From: Diadema setosum
Taxonomy: Eukaryota > Echinodermata > Echinoidea > Diadematoida > Diadematidae
DNA: 64,000 nucleotides
Direction: 5' to 3'
Assembly (NCBI GenBank): GCA_033980235.1
Contig: CM067075.1
Location: 12,498,292-12,562,291 of the forward strand
Shown here: positions 1 to 12,119 of the stretch, piece by piece
Layout of the letters: each line of letters starts with the position of its first letter
Position numbering within the stretch: the first letter of the stretch is position 1
Position numbers and translations under genes: made by a program
The notes under the pieces: generated by a model
The model's input: the letters and a program-made list of their open reading frames with translations, nothing else
What the model was told of the DNA's origin: nothing
The model's database searches: none

Positions 1-120
1 ACGTCATGTTATTTCCCTTATAACTCGAATTGGTTGTTCTGTAACGCCCCCTTTTTTAATACATGTCATTATTGGCCTACATGTACCAATACTACAGATT
101 AACTTCATCGTCTTACCGTC

Positions 121-258
121 ATGACAGCACAAGTTATGAGATACAGACGTATTTCTGAAGAGGACAGAGAAAGAATTATAGAAACATTTGAGGATCATAA
201 CCTTGGCTTCCTAGAACTGGCCGACACACTCGGAAAAAAGCGCTCAACGGCCAGATAA
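121..258 (+). pseudogene. Broken transposase N-terminus (helix-turn-helix)
   Basis: The frame from 121 reads a short protein with the segment RRISEEDRERIIETFEDHN followed by FLELADTLGKKRSTAR and then a TAA stop at 256-258. After the stop the same frame resumes with VVATC. A basic start, ISEEDRERII, a spacer and L-A-x-x-L-G-x-x-R-x-T-A-R followed by a (I/V)V-A-T-type sequence is the pattern I know from the DNA-binding helix-turn-helix of IS630/Tc1-like transposases in invertebrate genomes. The stop lies in the recognition helix region. No DDE catalytic domain is recognisable downstream, so this is a fossil fragment and not a working gene. The likely start of the original frame is the ATG at 121 or 136. 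The family call rests on remembered pattern only. Confidence 0.55.
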
Positions 259-900
259 GTTGTGGCCACATGCACTATCTTCAGACTGCGAGACTCAATA
301 AGTACATTGGAAAAAAAATGTTGCCAAAATCTATAAAATGAATACAAAAATATGAAATGTTACGATGCTTACAAAACAATAGCTATGATGAAAGAAAACA
401 GAGAAAGAACCAAAGCAAAAGCATGTCTGCTATAAAATAGACTGCAGAACATGTTAAATTGGACGGCATTGCCCCAAAATGAATTTGAATGAACGAGCGC
501 AGCATGTGACTATATCATTCTAAAGTGAATGAACGAATAGTGAAATGGTGCTTGTCTTGTGAATTTCAGTTGAAAAGTGTTGATCAGAATGAGTTTAAAG
601 TTTATTTGAATGCTCCAAAATGAATTTGAATGAAGAGATCATAAAATTGAAATACCGAACATGTCATCCAGGCTAAATTGTGCTAAACTGAATGCAGCAA
701 TAAGGAGTTGGATTGAAAGAGGTGCGAAATTGGCCGGGAAAACCTATAAGAGCGCTTTCCCACTGGAAATTATAATCAAGAAAAAAATATTTGGGGAAAA
801 ATGCTTGAGAATTACAGAGGGACATGGAGGGTGTAATATGCTTTGCTATACAACTTGCCTAACGCTATAAGCAAGCCACATTACAATCATGTACCTACTG

Positions 901-1093
901 CACTCTAAAAACGCAAATGTTGAATCAACATTTAAAAGGGCCGAGGAGTGACAGCATTTTTTGAAGTGTTGCATCCAACTTTTAAGATAACATTTTAAAT
1001 GTTGAATCTAGCAGGAAAACCAACACTTTGAAAATGATGTTGTCACTCCTCGGCCCTTTTAAATACTTATTCAACATTTGTGTTTTTAGAGTG
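901..1093. mobile_element. 193-bp MITE with ~50-bp inverted ends
   Basis: The left end CACTCTAAAAACGCAAATG and the adjoining block with GGGCCGAGGAGTGACA are mirrored at the right end, which reads TGTCACTCCTCGGCCC and closes with TTTTTAGAGTG. The arms are about 50 bp and interrupted by a few mismatches. The core has no coding capacity. A TG dinucleotide flanks both ends and may be the target duplication. This is a non-autonomous DNA transposon; the superfamily is not certain. Confidence 0.8.
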
Positions 1094-1707
1094 TGAGATG
1101 TTTATTGCTCCTGCAGAAACTCCTGCATGGATTGTGATGAAATGTTGCTCCGGTCGTTTAGCAGATAAACCAATACTCTGAAAACATAAAACACTGAACG
1201 AGGATGTGAATATGATTATAGGAAACTCACATTCTTACTCCAATTATTGTAATGTAACTATTATGTCATTCCATTACGATACTAATTGAGTTACAAGTTT
1301 ATACCTGTGTAAAATTTATGCGTACTGCCTTCCTTTGCTCTGCTTCCTTGAACACCCAATCCTGTATTCTTATGTGAAGATGCTACGTCATCATCCTCGT
1401 TCATTATGATTTGTTATGAATTTTCACAACATTCTTAGTCCTCATCCCAATCACTATGAATAAATTCTACTGATCCAATAACCCAGCGCTTATAACTGCT
1501 CTATAGATGTTCAGATTTTAAAGTTAAAAAAAAAAATAATAATTTGAAGGTCTCCTTTAAGGGGTTTCCATCCCTTGTGGTATCGTGGTCTATAAATGAT
1601 GTTCAGTTTCGTCAACCTAAAAGGTCTGCAGCTGTTCCAGGTTTCTGTGCGCAGTTTCCACATGATAGTCCGATTAATCTGCTCCTCCTCTTCTGTAAAG
1701 ATATTAA

Positions 1708-1890
1708 AGGGATTGTATAGTTTTGGTTGAGAACTAACTTCAGGCTTCAAACATTTTTGTTGAGATAATGCTTACGAAATGCTAAAGAGCATGTAATTCC
1801 AAGAGCAATTCAACGTTTATTTGATAAAAATTGGTTTTGAAATGGCTGAGATATCCAAAATAGAGCAATCCTAATAGGCAGACATTTAAT
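1708..1890 (+). repeat. Solo left arm of the TTAA fold-back family
   Basis: TTAA followed by AGGGATTGTATAG starts a stretch that matches, block by block, the left arms of the elements at 12120, 22112 and 31163. These blocks include TTTATTTGAT, GGTTTTGAAATGGCTGA and GATATCCAAAA. The mirror-image right arm present in the other three copies is missing here, so this is a truncated copy. Confidence 0.65.
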
Positions 1891-2133
1891 ACGAGCTCCC
1901 TTGTGGAGACACTGTATTAGCATAAGTTTGAATGATAATAATGTAAACTTATTTGTTTATAACATTGCTTTACGTATTCACAATATTGCCTGAAGCAAAC
2001 TACTAAGTATTTCTCAATAGGCCCATGTATTTATTCTTTTTCCGCAACAGAACAAGAAAAATGAAAAAAAAAGGAGACAGATAATCATGGAGGTGAAGTA
2101 AGAATTTTCAGTATCGCATCAAACAAGTGTTAT

Positions 2134-2195
2134 CCCCCCCAAAAAAAAAAACACAAACAAAACAAAACAAAACAAGACAAAACAAACGAATTGAT
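2134..2195 (+). repeat. C7/A11 junction followed by A-rich simple repeat
   Basis: Seven C are followed directly by eleven A and then by repeated CAAAA units. The tract is non-coding and slippage-prone. Confidence 0.8.
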
Positions 2196-3260
2196 GATAC
2201 ATTGCTAAGATGCCCTGCTGTCAAAGTGATTTTGAGGAAATGCAGTGGTTTCTCTCTTTCTGTGTTTGCGTATTAAATTTTCTCTGCTTTTGTTGTTTGC
2301 TTGTTTGCTGTTGACAAATTGAAGTGCTAATTTGTTTTATATTCTGGGTGATTGTTGTCAAGGTCTGGAAGCAAAAGGGAACTCAACAAGACATGCATTT
2401 CCGCCGAAGAAAGGCTAACGTTATACAAAGCGGACATCCTCTCAAGGAATTGATACAAGTGCAAGCAAACGTTACTACGGTACCGATTTGGCACAGTCTA
2501 CCTCATTCCGTTCTTCCGAGGTACATTGCAGCACTGGTTATATTGGGTTGACTGGTTTGGCTACAGACGAAGTTACAAAAACCTCTCGTCTCACGCCGAG
2601 CCGCTCTTCCGGAGCGCCCCCGCGCCACTTCCCTTCGACAGACCGTAACGTGCATTACGAGCAGTTCAATGTCACGCCTGACAGTTCGCGTCGTGAGGGA
2701 AATCATCAATGGTAATAGGCGAAAACAACTCGTCTGAATTGGGTGAAAGACGGGAAAAGAGAGGGATTCGAGATATAATTGTATAGGAAGAGATGGGGTG
2801 AGGGATGAGGCCCTAGATATGCCAACGTGGGACGTATATGAATACAACTCCCCCTCCCCCTCCCAGAAAACGCCCTGCTTTGGAACCCTCCTTTCTGATT
2901 GATTTTACACATCTGCATGCTTGTTGGCACTGACCACAGCAGCAGCACTGACACGAAAACAGAATCTGAGACCAAACTTTCTCCAGATAGTATTTCGAAA
3001 TAACTATATATTTAGTGAATGAAATGTTATTCTTGACATTATTTATCTATCAATCATTTTGTTTTCTTGATCTTAATCTTAATCTTAATCTTCTTAATCG
3101 CATTAGTTTGACGTTCAGCTGACGCATCGTTGCCTCATCCCGTCCTGTACATATTATCACCGCACTCAGTAATACCTGATGTAATCGTAGGCTCAATGTT
3201 GTGCACGAAATTAGACGGTCCCAGATACCCCGTGGACAAGCCATTCTGTATATCCATAAT

Positions 3261-3353
3261 TTGGCCGTGCTTCACAAAACCAACAAAAAGTTCTGATTTT
3301 CCGTGAGGACTAAAAACGGGTGAAAAGGGAAAACCTGGGCAATTCTTCTTTGT

Positions 3354-3385
<32 letters not shown>

Positions 3386-4531
3386 TCTGAGAGTACAGAT
3401 TCCTTTTAAATATATTTTTCGAAAGATTGGAATCATAAAACGACTTGGAAATGGACTTTTTTGCAGTCTTTTTTTTTATCTCTAAAATACTTTGTTTCGG
3501 TCTGACGCAGGCTTTCTCAAATTTACCGAGTCAGAGCACTAGAAACACTTTTCACTTTCAGATTTTGAAAGGATGATGCTCTTGCGTTGGAAGTAATATT
3601 ATTATCTGTTATAAATGAATAGAATGTACCTAATGATGTGCAAACTTTCATTTTAGTCTTATTATCCCCTCATTGCAGTTGCCGTGGAGTTATATATCTG
3701 TTCTTTATTCCGTTTATTGCAGAGAGCACAGCTTGGTATAATTGCACACTTGAGCAGCATATATTTTTTTTTTTCTCAGCACACACGGATCCAGAGGGCG
3801 GATACTTTCTTTCCATTACTAACTTGGGAAGTCCATTTATTTTGTTTCGATTTAGCGTTATGTCATTTAAAGTTTAGAGTCTGCTCTTTTAGAGTCCGCC
3901 CTATTAAAGGACAGTTTCACCTTCATCAAATTTGGATTGAGAGAATGCAGCAATATTAGAAGGGCACATTAGTGTAATTTGTAGGTAAAATCGGACAATC
4001 CGTTCAAAAGGTATGAATTTGTTTTAGTTCCGCGATCACTGGATACAAACTAGTGCAGCTTGTGATGTCATGTTTATGTGTAGAACAATATGTGTAAAAA
4101 AAATCAACATATTTTCACTTTTCTCGCTTAAGAATAGAGCACATGAGTTGCCTCTTTCAGAAGGCAGGGGGACTAATATTACCCTTAACATAATAGATTA
4201 TACGTCATGTACAATTAAGTTGAGGATTGTACTCTTCTCAAGAAACTCAATTTGTGGAATTCTCGTTATATTTTCCACATATCGTTCTACGCATGTGACA
4301 ATATCAACAGCAGTATTCTTCTCATCCAGCAGTGACTGCACAGAAACCTTAAAAATTCATAACTTTTGAATGGACTGTCTGATTTTCCTCAAACTTGCAT
4401 AGATGTGTTCTACTTATTGCCGCATTATCTCAATCCATTTATGAAGTAGATCTTACTAACTAAACTAACTAAACTACTAACTAAACGTCCATGACTGGCG
4501 ACTTTTTGGTGGTTTTGTGATACAGGGTGAC
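3261..4531 (+). mobile_element. 1.27-kb inverted-repeat element, copy A
   Basis: The left end GGCCGTGCTTCACAAAACC and the following CAACAAAAAG are mirrored at the right end, CTTTTTGGTGGTTTTGTGAT followed by ACAGGGTGAC. Interior blocks TGAGGACTAAAAA and TTTAGAGTCTGCTCTTT recur in inverted order in the element at 6751-7422, so the two are opposite-strand copies of one family. No transposase-like frame is present. The outer boundary may be off by a few bases because no clean target duplication is visible. Confidence 0.6.
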
Positions 4532-4888
4532 ATATAATAGGAAAAAAAAAAACACTGTTATTTTTCTTGGGGTCCTGCTCTGCACGCAAAATTCAAATCC
4601 CATTCACACTGTTAGAGCGTACACCTCGCCGCAACATAATATACGATGGAGTCTTGTGCAAAACGTGTGAGTGCGTATGTATGTGTACGTGAGAATTTGT
4701 GTTTGTGTGTGTGGGTGTGTGTGTGTCTGCGTATTAAAGCGTTTGTTTGTCTGTGCATGACGTCACGTCTGTAATTTATGTTCCGTGACTGACATGGTTC
4801 AGGTGCAGACAAGTTATTAACTAACCAAGCTTGACTGATGTACAGAAGCTGTTTTGGCTGGTATAGTGGAATATTATGGAGAGATCAA

Positions 4889-4915
4889 CCCCCCCCCCTT
4901 TTTTTTTTAAAAAAA
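4889..4915 (+). repeat. C10/T10/A7 homopolymer junction
   Basis: A run of ten C passes directly into ten T and then seven A. It is one of several such junctions in the window and is prone to sequencing error. Confidence 0.8.
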
Positions 4916-6161
4916 CACCTACATATTCTTCTAAAACCATTAAAAACATCATAAAAACTTTCTGATTACTAAACGCAATCCCAACTGGAAACCTTGATTA
5001 ATGAGGTCGTGGTGTATTACGGCGCAATGGCGTGTCGTTTCCTATTGACTGTGATCAGTGCTCTCGACAGTTAACATTTCCCTCCGTTCTTATATAGTCC
5101 TATTTTGCAATTTAGAAATTGAAGAAGCATCAGAAGAATTGAGGGGTCTCTTATTAATCAACATTTGCATTTCCGTGTGAGAACTGTAAGTCAGAATTCA
5201 GTCCATTGGAATAAGGTAAGTAGGAGGAAAGTTACTAGGAAAAGTACGCCCTGGCGCAAACACACTATAGAGGGCGTCCTGCATATTCCATGTCACAACG
5301 TAGTCAATTCTGGCACTCTTTTCTCCATACACTGACGGGCATGACGCGTTACAAACGGAAAATAAAGAGACATTATACTGGGTACACGAAGATTCAGTGT
5401 CTGTCACGTGCCATATCTCAGTGAACGTATTATTTCATTCTATTCCTGAAATTTCCAAGAGGGGATAAATCTGTTTAAACTCCGCTCAGAGTTCTCACTT
5501 CTTAATAAAGACTATATTACTGCCATTTTTTTTTCATCATTCAAAAGTTTGAAGACCTTTATCAATATTTATACCAATAGAAATTTAATTTTCCCCGAAA
5601 TTTCAACAAAAGCGTGCCAAACCTACAAATGGTGTGTATTTTGTATATACAGAATGTAGATTCACCATCATCAACAACACCTAATACAGTTTTTTGACAG
5701 GCTTATACGGCTTGTTTAAAAATAGGGTTTTTTTTTTCAGATTTATTCTAATATCTTTGTACGAAAAAAAAAAAAGGTGAAGGGGCTTGGATTCGCAAGG
5801 TAAATACGATCAGGGACAAATCCCCATCCCATCCCCCCCCCCCCCACTCCCGCACCACACACAGGCGCACACTCACTCACACACCCGAAGGGTAACACAC
5901 CTGTCACACGTGCGTGGATGCTCAACCTTGATAAGTAAACATTTCGGCGTTTATGCGTGAGGGTAACAAAACAGGGGAGCCAATGACAGCCTACATAACT
6001 AACCTCGACGATAATTGTAGGATCTGGCAAGCACTGTGTACATGAAAATTAAAAACTAATCCACATACTTCCTGTTGGTACGAGTCAGATTATCAATTTG
6101 AACATCCTCAATTGCACGTACCACAGAGGCAATTTGCAAATCCAAAGGAATTTCATGCTGC

Positions 6162-6198
6162 TTTTTTTTTTTTTTTTTTTTTTTTTGGGGGGGGGGGG
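6162..6198 (+). repeat. T25/G12 homopolymer junction
   Basis: About 25 T are followed immediately by 12 G. The complementary strand reads C then A, the same polarity as the other junctions. Confidence 0.8.
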
Positions 6199-6750
6199 TA
6201 CAGCCGCTGTTTTAAGAAGATGCAATGTATTGCCTGAATCCAGATAATAGTAACAATTAAAAAATGGACATCCCTGTAATGCCATTCCGTATGATACAGC
6301 TTTTTTTTTTTTTTACATTGATCCGTGAATCATTCATTTGTTAATCTAATGTAGATTATTCGCTTAATCGAGATGATGTGTAATTTCTTTTAACTGGGTA
6401 ATGTTCTGTTGGATTAAAAAAAAAATGAAAATGAATTGAATCGAATTGAATTGAACTGAATTGAATTAATATGATTACATAAAGGGCAATTCTACCACGA
6501 TGTTCGTGCTGGCTTTGAAAAAAACAAAAGTCAGATGAACGAAAATATGATGTTACAAGTTTCGTGTAGATAGTTAATGGAAATCGGACTGAGATAAGAA
6601 ATGTTTGATTGGAATTCTAATGTTTCCCATCTTTTCATAGATCAGTAATATTAACCACAACTACATTTGCAACTTTTTTTTGGAGTTGAAAATGTCATCA
6701 CCTCACACACGTCTGCAATCACAAATCTTCCTTACCTTTTTTTTTTAAAT

Positions 6751-7422
6751 GTGACCCGGCATCACAAAACAAACAAAAGGTCGCCTGACATGGATTTTTA
6801 GTTAAGGACAGACTCTGAAAGAGCAGACTCTAAGCTTTAAATGATGTATAACTCAATTCAAATGGACTCTCGTAACATCTCTAAATATTAGAAAGAAAGT
6901 GGACACTCTGGAAAAGTGTGAACCGAGAAAAGAGGCTCTGAAGTACAGGGTGGATGTGTCTATTCAAGCTTAATCTTTACCAAACCTTGCTAGCTGTAAG
7001 ATGAATGGGACAAAAAAAGGACGTAAACCACTGGAGCAACAACAATGAAGGGATTATCAGATTAAATTGAAATTGAGCATGCTCTATCAACACATTCTGT
7101 CCATGATCAAGGCCAACTTTAAAAGCAGTGTCGTTATCCCTTAAAAAGTTATCAGACTTGAAATTGAAGAGTGTGCACAGGATTATCAAGAAATGAAAAG
7201 GGGCCTGTAAGACACTACTCTAGAAAAAAAAAGGTTGTAGAAAAACTGCACTTTCCCATTCATTTTATTATCCCAAACTTAAGAATTATGTAGAAGAAGG
7301 GTAGATCTTTAAGAAAATATGGAAAAGTAAATATTGACTTGGTTGACCCATTTCACCTTTTTTGAGTCCTCACATGAAATCAAGGAGTGCGACTTTTTGT
7401 TCGTTTTGTGATGCACGGTCAC
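6751..7422 (-). mobile_element. 672-bp inverted-repeat element, copy B
   Basis: The left end GTGACCCGGCATCACAAAAC is mirrored by the right end, which contains CTTTTTGTTCGTTTTGTGAT and closes with GGTCAC. AAAT occurs immediately outside both ends and may be the target duplication, although the left side is low-complexity. Interior blocks match copy A (3261-4531) on the opposite strand. Copy B is about half the length of copy A, so one of them carries an internal deletion or insertion. Confidence 0.7.
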
Positions 7423-9551
7423 AAATATGAAATTGAAAATGATTAAGAAATCATCTACCAAACATGAGGAAGACGTGAGGTGATTATCATCATCACCTCT
7501 TCTACTTTGTGTGAATAGGGTGATAACCCAGTTCTAAACTACACGTGTATTTACTAATCGTTACTATCCCTTCTCTTCTCGCTACTTTTGCTTAGGTTTC
7601 CATCGGCTTCTTTGTCATTAAATTGGTTAAAAATTCGTTTCTTTTGCTGTTATATTTCCTTTGTGATGTCATCCTCGACTACGTGATATTGGATATACTC
7701 GAAGTTCCAGTGTTCTATTTGTGTGTGTGTGTGTGTGTGTGTTTTGTTCCTTCAATTAAAAAAAAGGGGGGATCATAACATACCAAATCGCCAAGAAGCG
7801 CCGCGCGCCGTTATCCCAGTCAAGCAAAAATACTTGTTGATGATGTCTCCTCAACTATCTTAATGTTATGATGAAATGTATTTTCGTTTATTACATTTTA
7901 AGTACTCTATTTCTTTTTTTACATTTTGGTGTGAAATTTTTGACTTTTTTTCATAATTATTTCATTTGTACAAGCGGAGAATTGAAAAAAAAATGAAAAA
8001 AAAGATGAAGAAGAAAGATGAAACATGTCATTCTTAAAACTTGTATATTTTGAGTCCGATTATAAATCTAATTGCACGATTCAGTTCGTTGGATTTCACT
8101 TAAATGAATACATAGCTTTTGGTAACTGTTTTATTAAAAATTCAAATTCAGTATGGTAGGTATTGCATTTAAACTGCACGTGGATTTCACAACTATCATC
8201 AGTGTGAGTAAGAGATATTTGATGAACTGCGTTCGCAAGTTAGCTCTGTGCCAAATCATTGGCCCAAGGCGAACTCTTCTTTTTTTCATGAAGTCAGCAG
8301 GACACTCATTTGCCAAGTATATAATCTAATTAGGTATTTTTGCTCTTTCTTTCTTTCTCTTCCTCTCTATCTCTCTCTCCCCAGGTGGCCAAATCGCTTC
8401 GAGTCAGGAGAGTCGAAGCGATTGGCGGTGTAAATTGCGTCTTTCAGCATACTCAAGCGTTCGGGGACGAGGCGGACCGTTCCGCGCCGTGCACTTCAGC
8501 AGCAGTCGGGCAGCAATAGCACATTGCCTGAGGTACAGCCAGCTGTCTAGCTGCTTCGACAGCTTTGTATGTTGAGGTGCTCCGTGTCTTTTCATTCAGA
8601 TTGAGTTACCGGCAACGATGGGGAATTAAGTGACATGGACATTAATGAGTCTGAAACGTTACTAGATATGTCCCCCCTTTTTGATGGAGTGTTCTGTCAG
8701 GCCGCATCAATTGTAGGGATTGATCTCAATTTTACAACCGGTTCCGAATGAAAGTGTGCAGATACAATCCAAACCAAGCGACGTGAAAGCTGATGATTAG
8801 CGAACCAGTTACAAAAATATCAATCAGAAACAAATAAAGCAATTATCGATACTACTGAAACTCTCATATCGCGCGGGTGCGCTTTTGCATGTCGAGAGAA
8901 AAAACGCACCTTTTCTTCTCGTTTCTTGCGCGATGAGAAATACAGAAATCTCAATTCCTCCTGTATAGATAGATGGATATTATAGCAATGTGTCATATCA
9001 TATTTGTAAATAAACGTTGACAGTATACGTGACACGGGCATGAAGGGCAAGATTGTTTCCAGATGGAATAGTTGCGTCCTCGTCAGTTACAGAGCATAAC
9101 TCTATATATGAATTTACGATTATATACAATGTATATGATTTTAACTTTATAGCTTCTATATAGGCCTTCCAAGCAATCTCAAAGAGTTTGCTACTGCTAA
9201 AAATGGCGAAGGACGCACGCCGATGAAAGTGGTAAAAAGTCGTTATATGCTTTATTTGTCCGTGGGTGTTTTGTTACTTACTATGACTATCAATCTTAGG
9301 ATGAAGGTGACATCGACCGGAAAGCATAAGACATTAAAGCCATGTACTCAATACAAAACTTTCGCCGCACATGTCTTTTTAAGTATTGGTAATTCTAAAT
9401 TTGTTCCAGTCTATTTCTTTTAAATGTTTACGTCCCGAGGAACCTTCGTAGTTGAAGGTGAACAGTGACATTTCAGCGATTAAGGTCATCCGGAAAGCAG
9501 TGAAGGATAAAATCATTCCATCCTCCAAACTCTATTTGTCCGCAGGTTTAA

Positions 9552-9772
9552 TGGGGATGGCGAGTAACTGATCAGTGGGAATCAGTGGGAATGCTGGGGG
9601 ATGATTGTTCCAATCCTTGGGGATGATTGTTCCAATCCTTGTGGGATTCATTTAAATATCTATTCTATAATCGCCCCGTTAAACTGCACATTACTTGAAT
9701 ATGAGACCATTCTGAACAATCATCCCCCAGCATTCCCACTGATTCTCACTGATAAGCTACTAGCCATCCCCT
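9552..9772. mobile_element. 221-bp TTAA-flanked MITE
   Basis: TTAA flanks both sides. The left arm contains GGGGATGGCGAGTA, TCAGTGGGAATCAGTGGGAA and TGCTGGGGGATGATTGTTC. The right arm is its reverse complement with few changes. The block GGGGATGATTGTTCCAATCC is also tandemly repeated next to the left arm. There is no coding capacity. TTAA targets are typical of piggyBac and Kolobok elements; the ends AGGGG favour a Kolobok-like element. Confidence 0.75.
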
Positions 9773-10383
9773 TTAAACCCAACGTCTATGGTATTTTCCT
9801 CTTTGATTGTTGCCCGCTCCTTTATTGTTGTTATTGTTGGTGTTGTTGATTATATGATCCTGATGTTAAGGTTAAAGGGGGTGGGGTGGGATGCAGAAAA
9901 CGTTCCCAATGTCTCTGCCGATAGAATTCCCTACACAACATAATCCGTCCTTGGAGATTAAGTCCTCAATGACCGACATTGAACAATATAACTTGGAATG
10001 GGGGGGGGGGGGGGGGAGTGACAAAAGGAAAGCGAATTTTTCTGATAACCGCCGATAACATGTCATTTCCTATGGCAAGTAAATGTCAAACACATTAGGC
10101 CAAATCTGCCTTTTTCTAACCTTCATTATCTAGGTCTCTGAGCCTTGCCGCTTAGCTCCAGAAGTGATCAGACCTCTCATTGCCTTCCTCTTGAGTATCT
10201 ATGGCATATGTAGAATGGATTCCCCTTCTTTTCTCTTTTTGTTTTGTTAAAAGCACAGCGTATATTTTCCTCTTTTTTAAAGACAGGCATGGTAAGGCTC
10301 CTGCACTCTCCCAAGTCCAACTCATAGCCGTCTTATTACAAGGCAAGCTCCGTCCTCTAAGACTTCGCTTTGCTCTCACACAG

Positions 10384-10415
10384 CACGTGCCACCACGCCT
10401 ATGACGCATGCGCGG
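10384..10415 (+). promoter_or_regulatory. Possible promoter-type sites (E-box, NRF1-like)
   Basis: A CACGTG E-box lies at 10384-10389. A CGCATGCGC core resembling an NRF1 palindrome lies at 10405-10413. Both sit in a GC-richer patch about 1 kb upstream of the coding start. CpG-containing motifs are uncommon in this AT-rich flank, so this patch is the best visible promoter candidate. There is no TATA box or cap evidence, so the assignment is weak. Confidence 0.2.
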
Positions 10416-11304
10416 CAGAAGGAAAGGCGATAAATGGGGGGTTCCTGGCGAAGATAATAAGTGCGAGAGAGCATTAGTAAGCTGGGAAGTTTGCAAGCGA
10501 TACTGCGATGCGACCATCGCGCAGCAATCAATTAATGACGCCGTGATAGCGGAAACGGCTCAGTAAAGGAGAGAGATTTCAAAATACTCCATCAACCCCC
10601 ATAGCAATCGCCCACTGTCTTGTCTCGCATTGTCAAGCAATGTTGTGACTTCTGTTTTAGATTTTGCTTTCAAATCTGACCAAAGGAGAAAAAGACTGAG
10701 GCTTGTGAATGAACGCGGGATCGATTTCAGTATCTTGTCACTTTTGCACCAGTAACCCCACTGCTGACTTCGTGAGGGACATGCAGGCCGCGGAGAGTGC
10801 CTGCACCAATCTGCATGTCTTCGACCAAGTTTAGGGTATTTCGCAATTTGCCACATTCTGCAGAAGGTTTAGACGCTGTTCATCAACGATGATGTGCTCT
10901 GGTAGATGACATGTTCCACAGAGCCTCATTTAGGCCCGAAACTGTTGCGAGGAAGAGACGGAAAATACTCGGCGTAGAATTTTCCATCCACAAGGTTGAA
11001 GGTTCGGGCCAGTCCTACGGTTAATTGTAGTTTCGCCACCGATTGCGGCCACGTACAACTGCAATAACTGGAATTGGGGCCAACTTTTTTCAAGTGCTGA
11101 CTTTTGTCTGTTTTTCCCATCGAGAGTATTTTTTTTTTTAACTGCAGGAAAATTTCGCGTTTGACCGCTTGACATCTTTCAACAACAGAAAGTGCTGTTG
11201 GTTATCCTTGTACAGTGTAGTATACACCAATAACTGCGAAATTCTGATTTATTTTCAAGCGAACAGGGATAATATATTGGGCTACGCGATAAACTGAGCT
11301 ACAG

Positions 11305-11373
11305 TGAAGGGATAACACAGATTGTGAGGCGACACTTGGGAGCGGCAATTGTTATTCTGGAGATACATCAAAC
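11305..11373 (+). other. Probable 5' leader of integrin exon 1
   Basis: An in-frame TGA at 11305-11307 precedes the first ATG at 11374, and no ATG in that frame lies between them. The start context AAACATGG has A at -3 and G at +4, which is favourable. The transcription start cannot be placed from sequence. Confidence 0.5.
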
Positions 11374-11630
11374 ATGGAGCTGAAATACTGGAAATTTGTT
11401 ATAATGGACCCTTTACCATGGAGGACTAGGGCTAAAAGGTGGTCACACGCTGTAGGCGGGCTACAGATTATTATCGCAAGAACTTCACTGCTATTCCTCT
11501 TGCTGGGATACGTCTTCGTTTCGTCGGATGCCTTCAACATCGACACGCTGTTACCGACGGTCCGGAGCGGGCCGGAGATGAGTCAGTTCGGATACTCGCT
11601 GGCCATGCACAGGGAGCTTGGTGAAGACAT
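11374..11630 (+). CDS. Integrin alpha exon 1: signal peptide and blade 1 start
   Basis: The exon encodes residues 1-85 plus two bases of Met86. A long basic N-region (RTRAKRW near 17-23) precedes the hydrophobic stretch TSLLFLLLGYVFVSS. Cleavage after Ala53 would leave FNIDTLLP, the usual integrin alpha mature N-terminus, followed by SGPEMSQFGYSLAMHRE, the first FG-GAP half. The signal region is unusually long because 53 residues precede the mature start. A second in-frame ATG at 11404 would give a more normal 43-residue leader and also has A at -3, so either could be used. The donor is GTAAGT at 11631. The next exon is 29 kb away. Confidence 0.9.
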
Positions 11631-11789
11631 GTAAGTCTCTTGTTTAGAAGCTTTTATCAAAACGCTGCTTTATTCAACGGCCCATCCGAAGTATTTGTTC
11701 ATACATACTGTTTAAAGTCATAAATCGTTATATCACCTTCATGTAATGTACTTCACGCTTTTGTCTGTCAGTGTTAAACGATATAAACA

Positions 11790-11837
11790 GCAACAAAAAG
11801 AACAGCAACAACATCAACAACAACAACAACAACAAAG
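11790..11837 (+). repeat. (CAA)n microsatellite
   Basis: Interrupted CAA/CAACAA units run about 45 bp just inside intron 1. In one frame they would read as polyglutamine, but the frame is closed nearby. Confidence 0.85.
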
Positions 11838-12119
11838 AGCCTTATCTCTTCTATACGCTCTGATAGGTCGACTCTTGGAGGACGGAGATAGCTTGTACTA
11901 CTCGACCCATTTTATTATCTTCTTCTTTCTTCTTTTTTTTTCCAAATCACACTACTGACCATGTTCTAACTGACCTAATACTCACCTCACGTAATCTAGC
12001 AGTGCTTGGAATTGTCTTCCGAAATGAGATTCCGAACGCACTAAACGAAAACCACATTTCGTATTTATGTAAGCCTATAACTGTTACAATGTAAAAACGT
12101 AAAGTGTAGTCTCTGTAAA

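Larger units (their letters stand above)
1..11304. other. Upstream flank, no intact gene
   Basis: This stretch holds no exon that I can support. It contains a transposase remnant at its left end, inverted-repeat elements listed separately (901, 1708, 3261, 6751, 9552), an A-rich simple repeat near 2140-2190, a GT-rich tract near 4650-4735, a (GT)n tract near 7716-7742, a poly(C) run near 5834 and a poly(G) run near 10000. Short open frames here are the length expected by chance in AT-rich DNA. Slightly GC-richer patches at 2580-2700, 8440-8600 and 10380-10530 are not assignable. Confidence 0.6.

Noticed and set aside
10152..10856. Reverse-strand frames of 121 and 98 codons near 10.2-10.9 kb
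   Set aside because: No recognisable domain and no splice or start evidence; the lengths are compatible with chance in a somewhat GC-richer patch.
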